Positions 12,401 to 21,400 of a DNA stretch of 64,000 nucleotides are shown here, piece by piece. Both the position numbers and the translations under genes were made by a program. Under the pieces are notes generated by a model. That model saw nothing but the letters and a program-made list of their open reading frames with translations. It was not told the DNA's origin and did not search any database. This stretch comes from Vanilla planifolia (Eukaryota > Streptophyta > Magnoliopsida > Asparagales > Orchidaceae): NCBI GenBank assembly GCA_023846275.1, contig CM043874.1:29423630-29487629 (forward strand). The letters are read 5' to 3'. Position 1 is the stretch's first letter, and the number at the start of each line of letters is the position of its first letter.

Positions 12401-15400
12401 ATTAATAGAGTTATCTCTGCCTCTATGCTTGATGGTGAAATAGTTGTTACAATCACATCAACTGAAGCTTCTTCATTCTCCTGCTTTTCTTTTGCAATTT
12501 ACTCTTCAACTATCTTTTTATTTACTCTGGTCATAGGCGTTGAATCAAAGCATTATGATGCCAAAAATAATATGATTTGTTTGTGAACGTTCTCGCCTTA
12601 TGCACTTGATAACAGATTTGTTTTCAAGTTGCAATAGCAGAAGTTGAGGCATGAGAGTTAATGAAGAAAAAGGAGGAGAGTTTTTGCCAGAAGGAGATTA
12701 AATTTTTTAAAACGTTTCCATCAAGAGTTTTTGAATTCACGAAGTTTTGAATTATAGAGTTTTGAATTATTTCATGCATTATTCTTATCCTATATAAAGG
12801 TTTGGATACAATATTTAAAAGAAAGATGAAAACAAAATATGTGATTGACTAAAATATAAAATTCCACAAAATTTGCACCCTATGCGACCTGACCGCGAGC
12901 CGTCCATTCGCTTGCACCCTCACCTAGGTACTATTTCTGCATGTGGATAATCCCTTTGTGCTTGTGTTAACTACGGTGGAGCAGTGGGTTTACCTACCGC
13001 TCATGCAGACCGCGTGTGTGAGAATAGCATGTGCAGTAAGTAGCTAATGCGCGCGCACGTGCTCTCATGGAACCTCTAGCGTGCAAGGGCATTTGGCGTG
13101 CTGTGCCTTCCGGCATGCGCGCTTGCACCAAGCCACTGTGTGTGGCCTATTGCATGGCTCTTGTTGTTTCGTGTCGTGACAACGATTTTTGGGTTTTTGT
13201 CTCATTTCTTGATTTTTTTTTCACAATTTTAGATTCAATGAGTCTAGAATTGATCTTCTGATCATGCATTATGAGATGCATGAAAGTTCTTGGAGTATTA
13301 ATCAAGTTACATGGTATGAGCAACCACTTGTATTGATTATCTTTCATTTTGAAAGTAGCTTTCTATTCAGTTCTTGGATAGATGTGAACTTGGCTATAAC
13401 CACTCTTAAAGGTTGATTTTGGAAAAGGCAGTGGCTTCCATAATCTTGTCTAGCAATTCGTTCATGTGAAGAATCAGAAAATTATATTTGACGATTATTT
13501 TATTGATGAGGCGACTATCTTAGCATTTCTGCTATGGATTGTCTTTCTTGGGAATGAGAAGCATCTGGATTGCACAAAGACTCAGCCTCTCTCCTATAAA
13601 TCCTTTATTTAATAGTTTGTTGACTGGAAGGGAAAACTCTTTATGCTCAATGGGATTTAGATGATAATGATGGAGGTTTGGGAGAGTAGTCAACACTAAA
13701 TCAATTCTGTGCTAAACATCCCTCGAAAGCGGTTATTGAATGGTTTAGTTCTCAAAAAATATATCCTTAAACTAATCTAGGATGGTTTGTGGAATGGCTA
13801 TATAAGGGAATTTGTGTGTACCTTCTTTAATGGATACAACCCAAATAATTGAACTATCTATAAACTTTTGCTCGATGTCTTATGGTGCTATAAAGTTCAT
13901 GACATTTCCCTTTCTCTTGTCCTATGAATTGATGCTGTTTTCTTGGCTGGAAGGTGTTGGACTTTCTTTTGGGAAGGTGATGGGTACACTAAAAACTTTT
14001 ACCCTTGGTATATGAATGTGCAAACATTTGTGCACCTATTAAGTATAACATCACAATCATATGACTATTGCCATCTCAAAATAATAAATCAAATCCTACA
14101 CATGAATGACATTACATAAAATCTTCCTAGAATAAGAATTGATTTAAGGGGTTCAGGACACTATTTCTTCATGAATGATGAAATAATATCAATCCCTAAA
14201 ACAATGTAATTATTGAGGTCATCATGGGATGCTATTCCTAGCTTCTTGACAATGTTTGTAGAGAAGGCATTCATACGACTATCACTATCAATGATGTTTT
14301 TGAGACAATTTCTCTAGTGCATAGAAAGGCATGATACCTCCAATAGTTGATTTATATGGGGTGGTAGGTTGCATCAAAATGATTTAGGTCTTTGTTGCTT
14401 ATATAACATAAGGTACCCTTTGATGTATAATAATTTTCTCACCCACCCTTTTTTACTATGTATCATTCTTCTTCAAGAGCCCTTATCATTGGCACTTCTC
14501 TTATACTTGAATTTTACATTCTCTTGAATAACTAGCATCTTAGCAAGACAGGATTAAGCAATGTGGCCATAACCTTTACATTGAAAACATTGAGTTTGGA
14601 AAGTCATTGGGGAGTGATAGTGGGGCCTTCTCCGCTTAGTAGACTTGGGTTGGTGTTTGGGTTGTTGGTGGATGCATAGTGGTAGTGGCAGCGCTTGTTA
14701 TAAGGAGGTAGTGTATAGGTTGTGGTGATGAAGGATTGGGTTGTACAAGGTATTAATACTTCCCAAAAAGAGCTCTTGCTGGATGTCGTTGCATAATCAT
14801 GCATATCATGACAATGCTTTCATTGTGGATGTCATAGCAAAGATGGTACTCCTCAAAGAGAGGTATGGAATGATCACTAATTTGTTGCCTTGGACCAAAT
14901 GCTACCATTGGTCCATGAGCTATCCATCGTAAGACAGATGAATGTATTTCATTTGTTATCTATTCTTTAGTACATTCCAAGATGGTATCAGTGGATATCT
15001 CATTCTTTGGTCTTGCACCTCAATGTTATGGACATAAAGACGAGCTTGAACATTGAGCATTGTCTTAACGAGTAGATATTGTTGCTTTTTAGACAAAGTG
15101 CTACTGAAACCATTGCCTTCTTCTTGGGTATCACTTACTAGCATGGTCGAGTGTGAGCTTAGGGTGAGAAATCGTGATATGGAAATGTAGTTGGGGCACT
15201 CCCTGAGGCACGCCTCGCTTTATTGTGTGTTAACCATATCCTTGAGAGCTTTAAGCAAGTGATAATATTTGTTGTGGTGGATCTCTTATGTGCACCTCCA
15301 TGACTTGTCACGCATCGAGAATGAGTGGGCATGGAAGTGTATATGCTCTTGAAGTAGGAATAGGCAGGTAAGGTTTGTGAGTTAGGGTTTAGTTATAGAG

Positions 15401-18400
15401 TCTTGGTCTTCTTGAAAGACTATCATCCAATCAACTACTTAGTTGTTGCTGGTCAACCAAGTGGAGGTTATTTATAACATATTGGGTATGGAATCTTGTA
15501 TTTCTTAGAAGGTTGTGTAACTCAATCAATTATTCACGAACAGTATGGTGTACACACAATAATGATTGATAATGATTAAGTGGTATCGAAACCAATAACA
15601 AAAAACAATGTGTGTGCATGTGCAATCCTTAAAAAAGTGTAATGTGAATGTATCAATACACCATGTAGTTCCCAACAATATTAACCTAAAAATTTTTGCA
15701 AGCATTCATTGCTGCAATAAGTAGCCATTTACAAATTTTTACGTAGAAGTAATAATTGCAAAATTTTAAGAAAAATAAAGGGTATCTATTGCCCTTAATT
15801 CACCACAAAAAATCTACAAAGATTATTTCAAAAATTTTGATGCACAAATAAAGTGGATTTCGAGAATAATATAGCGTCGAAAACAGATCAACATTTTAGG
15901 TTAAAATGAGAAAGATATAATTAAAGCAACATTTTTTATGTTTTGGTAAATTTTACTTTGCTAATTTCTAATTCCATTTTCTATGTTTTCTTTTTCCTAT
16001 TTTGTATTTTTGAAAAAAATAAATAATATTAATGCATGAAAATAAGAAAAAATACAAAAAATTTGGGAAAAGAATAGGATTAAAATAATTTTTAAATACA
16101 AAAATAAAAAGATGAGAATTTGTGTGTCAATGATATAACTTGTTATGATATCAAAAATTAATCCAAGACCAACTAAATTTAAAACTATTAATTAAGAATT
16201 GAAAATTTTGTAATGCAAAATGCCTTGCTCACCTTGCTTACAGATTCAAATCCAAACTATAAAAATGAGCCAATTCTATCATTAGACAATTGAGAAAAGG
16301 ACGCTGCATTTCAGATCTGAAAATAAAAGAATTGTCTCTGACTCAAGGGATCATTAGGAAGGCTATTGATATGAACATGTTTAAAAATCGTTATTCATGG
16401 GCTACATGGAACACAATTAAAGCTACCAATCATAATCCAAATTACTCATAGAAAGGTGAAATGCACAAACATATGCACAAAGAGTGAATCACATGACTAC
16501 AAACAATTCAAAATTATCATAGAAATGGCTATCTTCATCGATGATCGATCTTATTGGAGTCGAATTGGCTATTTGAAATACAAAAGAGTGAAAAAGAAGG
16601 AATGGACAAAAAAAATTAGAGCAGATAAAGAGAATACCATATAGTTGTGTCAAGGACTTCTCTTTATGCCTTCATTCCCCCTTTTGGAGGCTAAATTGAG
16701 AAATCCATCCAATTAGATTTGGTGTGAATTCAAAGATCTACCAAAATCAGACTTATAGCAAAATAAGGAGATTTTATTAAAATAAAGTTCATTATTAAAA
16801 AGCTAAATGATATAGGACTAAAAGGGGACACCTTATAATTGCATTCATGAATTCAACAAAAACTAGTGAGAGATGTGAGTATAAAACAATGATACTTGCA
16901 AAGACATAAAAACCTTAATCGAAGAATTTGTCCATAGGTTAGGTGCTCTTCTCTAAAAAAGATAGATGACAAACTAGTCATAAAAAAAAAACCCAAAAAA
17001 GTTCAAAATCTTTGAATCCTATGCGATACCATCGAACAACAATAAACATGTAAGCGGAATTCCTTGGGCAATCCAAACTAACCGCATTGTACATTCAGTT
17101 TGACCACATTGGACGATTAGTATTGATTACATTGGGTGGTTGGCTGACTCCACTAGGCTGTCACTAACCACTGATGCATTGCCAATTGTTGTGCGTTGCT
17201 GCTAATAATGTGGCATCATGTAACTTACAATTGGACAATTTCTATACATTGAAAAAAGTAGTTTGATTTTGGCATGCATGGATGCAACATGTCCAAATGT
17301 TGAGGATTTATTGTATGGGAAACAAGACCTTAAGTTGACATGCATGAGCAAATGAGAGGTTGTACATGGAGATTTGAAGTGGGCTGCTGACATGTGCGAT
17401 GAAAAACTATTAATAAGCTAAAGATGATTTTGAAACCAGAGATGATAGGATGGATGTGGTAGTTGGTGCCTTCACCACATGCAAAATGTAATAGATTTTG
17501 TGGTTCATGCACATGGCCTAACACTTGATTTGAAGAAGTGCAAAGATAAACCTATCCTAATGGAGCCTTGTTGACCGTTACTCTTGGTCCAATTAAGATC
17601 GGAACGGAGAGCTTCTCAAAATGTTTGCATGATATCCACTCCAATGTTTGTAAGATGTTGGTATTAGAACTAGATCATAGATCAATGTTTTCTTTATTGG
17701 AGGATGGAAGTAGCCATCTTACTTCAGTGGAGTTGGTGAAAGATACTTGTGGCCAACTTTGGGGAGATTGGATTTTTTATTGCACCGAGTATACCGTGAA
17801 GAGAGGGCGTGAACTGGCTATTTGGGATCCAAAGCGTTGAAAATTATTACATGGTCTTCAAATAGGGTTTACTTCATGACGTGACTCAGCAGCTGATGAA
17901 GGATTGCGCTCTCTTTGATTTTAATTTGTGGTTTCTTGTGTATTGGGTCTAAGACTCTCATTGTTATTGAAGAAAAAAATCAGCTGGGAAAATGTCTAAA
18001 CAATAACTAGTATGATTCTAATGCTTGAATTATTTGCAAAACTCATTTAAGCATGTCACCTAAACACTGCAACTCTTACACCAGAATAACTTAAAATATT
18101 ACTTACTATTGTTGAGACAGTTTGAACTAAACACTAGTGAGCAGGTTAGGTTAAAAGCAGCTTGAAAATAAATTAAGAATTGGCACAAAACTCAATTGCA
18201 AACATAGTTTTTTTAGTACCTGATGTAATTTTTCATTTGTGTTGCGAGTTTCAAAAAAAATTTCCACCACTAATTTTAATGCCCATTTTTCCTAAATGAT
18301 AACGTGTCTCTGGTCTTTTGAATTTTTTTGGTACTTATATAAATGGTGACAAATTCAGCTTTCCAATTTCCTTTTTGTTAGATGATATTTGCGATAGACT

Positions 18401-21400
18401 ATATAGAGGAGGTTGAAGGAAACTCTAGCTATGGAGAACAAGTTCAGCATCAGTGCTATTGGTTCAATGGCAGAAAAGCTTTAGAAAATCTGTTTTGATA
18501 TATTATACATGGTAAAATGTTTCATTAATGAATGATTCACAAGAAAAAAAGGGCAGGTAAAATGTTTTTACCATCAGTGGGGTAAGAGGAAGCTCCAAAA
18601 TCACTGGGCAAAAACATTTTAGGAAGGTTTCATACTTGGAGTTTGATGAGAAAATGTTAAATGATATAACGTAATGGTTTCAAAGAATTCATTTGGCATA
18701 ATAGAATGTGATTGTTTTAAAGGATTAATTTAGCTCACACAATTAGTAGGATAATTGATTTTTAGTTGTTGTATCAGTCAAACATGTCATATGAAGTCTA
18801 CATATTCAAACAGCAATGTATTTGTTGTCATGACATTGGAAACATTGCATCATATCTTGTTCCCTTCATTGTTTTGTTGGCCTTCTGAGTGAGTAATCAT
18901 AATTTTTGGTTAGGAATTCCATTTTTTGCTTGATATGGCGTTTGCATGTTAAATCATCAGATGGTTTTCTTTCCATCCATACGATTCATCATACTGAAAT
19001 TAAAAAAAAGTTAAATTAAGACTTATTTTTATATTATCATGCTGTTTTTTTCATGATTGTTGTTAAATGCCGTCATTTGATGCTGCAATTTTTCTGAAAG
19101 GTTTTCTCTTTGTGAGAGCCAAACTTAAGAGCTTTCCTTCACCTTTGTTCATTTATGAGCATTGTAATAAAATTTCATGGATGATTAATTGCCTACCAGA
19201 AATTGCCTTTTTCTGCTTTTGAGGATTTCCAGCTTTTGTTGAGGACTTAAAAATTTTAGCTCATTTGGGTTTTATGTTTTCCACAGATAATGTATTTCAT
19301 ATAATCAACATTATGATTAAAATTTGTCTTAACTGGAAATTCCATGCATATTGTGTATTATATAATCAACATTATGATTAAAATATGTATTAGCTGGAGA
19401 TAAAATATCCTTTTTTTTGGACCTGTTCACGTTGATATAGTTATGAATTTGATTTTTTTTTCAGCATGATTTCTGCTATTATAATACGTTTATTTCTTAG
19501 GAGTTTGTATTGTTGTGGCAGGGCTGTTTTTTTATCTGTTACATTTTCACCTTGATTTTCTCTCATGAACTTGGTCTTTAAAAGGGGAATCCTACCCTTC
19601 TCAGGTCATGAAGACCTTGGTTCGCTTTGGAGCTCCATCAAAGATTCTTCTTGATGGAAAGCCTCATCTTGGAACAGATCGGTTAATTAAAATTCTCAGA
19701 AACTTCCGTGAGCATCTTATGGGATTGGGTGTGAGTGATAATTTCATTTGACTGATTGTTTTGCTGCATGTTTTGCAGATTAAGGGTTTTTTCAACTGTA
19801 TCATATGTTTTTTTTATGCTTTATACTTCTTTTTAATGAAGGTCAACATAAAATTTGGGACACGGTTGGATGATCTTATTGTGCAAAACAAACAGATTAC
19901 TGGAATCACAGTTTCTAATGCTAGAGATAAGTCCTGCTCCAATTGTCAGAGTATGTTATGCGATGCGGTTGTTTTAGCTGTTGGGCACTCAGCTCGTGAT
20001 GTATATCAAATGCTTCTCCAGCATAATGTGGACATGGTTCCAAAGAATTTTTCCGTGAGTCTGTCTATGACATTTTGTGTGCTATATTAATAATTTTAGA
20101 ACAAATCTCTTTCCTAATAAGTTCTCCTATTTCTGTGTGCTATATTAATAATTTTAGAGCAAATCTCTTTCCTAATAAGTTTTCCTATTTCTTTGTTCTT
20201 TTAAAAGTAGTAATTTACAGCAAACCATGACCAGTATTGTTATAAATTTATTAAAAACCCTTGTGTGCTTCTGTTTAGTTTCTTTCAAATGTTTTGTACT
20301 TGTTGGAGTCTAATCCTTCCAAGTTCTGCCTGATAACCGTAGCATATGGAACTCATTGTTGTTCATTTGATCTGTATCATTACTCGATTAAGGCAAGACA
20401 TGGGAAGTGTGTACTTCAGAACTCTTTAGATTTTGAGTTGTTGGTTTTTTGATTTATGTATTATATGTTGATTGGTATACTACCGGGTAACTCATCTTAT
20501 GAATTTTGAGCTCAGTATACAATGACTTCCATACACTGCAAAGATGTATTAATCATGTATTCATGCTACAATTAGCTTGCAACGATTTCCTTATACATCA
20601 TTATACATATCTTGTTCATGACAGTCTAAACCTGGTTCTCTTTTTCAAAAGTTATTATACAATACCTGTACATACATGCCTCCAATTTATACAATCTTAG
20701 CCAAAAGCTTATTGAAGTTTGGTTTTCAAATAGGTTGGCTTGCGGATTGAGCATCCCCAAGAACTAATAAATAAGATACAGGTGCGTTTAGATTATTTTG
20801 CTTGAGTCAAAGTTGTTATTTGGAAGGTCTGTGTTCTCAGAGTCCTTGCATATAAAACTTCTTTGATATTGCTGTATTTACATAGTTTCCATTTGAAAGC
20901 ATTCCTTTCTTGGTTTGTTGTATACATTTTTATCAAACTAAAAGAATTGCCAAAAAGAATCACAAGAACAATACTACGATTATGTCATTTTGTACATTAT
21001 TGAACTGAAATTCAAATAAAACTTTTACACTGCACCTCTTTTTTCAATCTCATGGTAGAAACGAACTGCTGGCCAATGCTGAAATTTTCATGATTCGTGT
21101 GCTATCTTGGTTGCATCTTATCACTTCTATGGACAAAAGGTCCATGCATATCCAAGAATGAAAGTATGGTGAGCATGGTTTAATGGTAAAAATGCAACTC
21201 ATTCTTTCTATATGGAATTAATTTTGGAATTGAATATTCTTCTTGTAATCATTTTGGAATGTCAGCTTGTTTGCCTGCTTGTTGGTCTTCAAGCAAGGTC
21301 TAAAATTCGTTTCTGTTGCTTTATGCTATTTGGTACAGTTCATGTCTACTTTGATGTGTTAATTTGAATCACAAAATGTTGTTGAATCTGGCATTGAAAA

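Larger units (their letters stand above)
10070..13264 (-). mobile_element. Nested LTR retrotransposon fossil with short internal region
   Basis: Two LTRs (10070-10794 and 12578-13264) share the start TGT(C/T)TGTGA, the middle block TATAAAGGTTT(A/G)GATACAATATT and the end CACAATTTTAGATTCAATG...CTTCTGATCA. They enclose only about 1.8 kb. A TGGCATCATAATGC word just left of the right LTR resembles an initiator-Met primer site on the minus strand, which gives the orientation. No protein domain is recognisable inside, so it may be a non-autonomous derivative. It sits within the reverse transcriptase of the surrounding gypsy fossil, and is therefore the younger of the two. It is a fossil. Confidence 0.75.
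9250..14640 (-). mobile_element. Ty3/gypsy retrotransposon fossil, antisense in intron 4, split by a nested insertion
   Basis: The element is on the minus strand. From right to left there are a gag CCHC zinc knuckle (CFQCKGYGHI-like, about 14550-14620), the amino half of reverse transcriptase (about 13265-13620, with SPCAIQMLLIPKK-like and RLINKI-like blocks), then after the nested element an F-D-D-I-L palm block near 10000-10030. Next come the RT connection (about 9700-9900) and an RNase H end with KWIEFLQGFTFVIKH at 9253-9450. The order is that of Ty3/gypsy. Integrase was not found to the left, and I could not fix either LTR. The element is broken, with many breaks, and is older than the LTR element nested in it. 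Confidence 0.8.
8305..19604 (+). other. Intron 4, about 11.3 kb, with nested LTR fossils
   Basis: The donor is GTAAAA at 8305 and the acceptor CTTCTCAG at 19597-19604. Identified contents are a hairpin-rich MITE-like stretch (8540-8800), a minus-strand gypsy fossil (about 9250-14640) and a second LTR element nested in it (10070-13264). From about 15150 to 19604 the sequence is AT-rich. It contains only an unexplained 90-codon open frame at 17568-17840 and two short copies of the word TATAATCAACATTATGATTAAAA split over 19298-19382. I recognise nothing else there. Confidence 0.8.

Noticed and set aside
15579-15592. TGGTATCGAAACC resembling a plus-strand primer-binding site
   Set aside because: The neighbouring gypsy parts are all on the minus strand, and no LTR edge adjoins the word, so it is probably chance or from an unrecognised fragment.
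17568-17840. 90-codon open frame as an independent gene within intron 4
   Set aside because: It has no recognisable family, no splice partners and no visible promoter; kept only as a finding.
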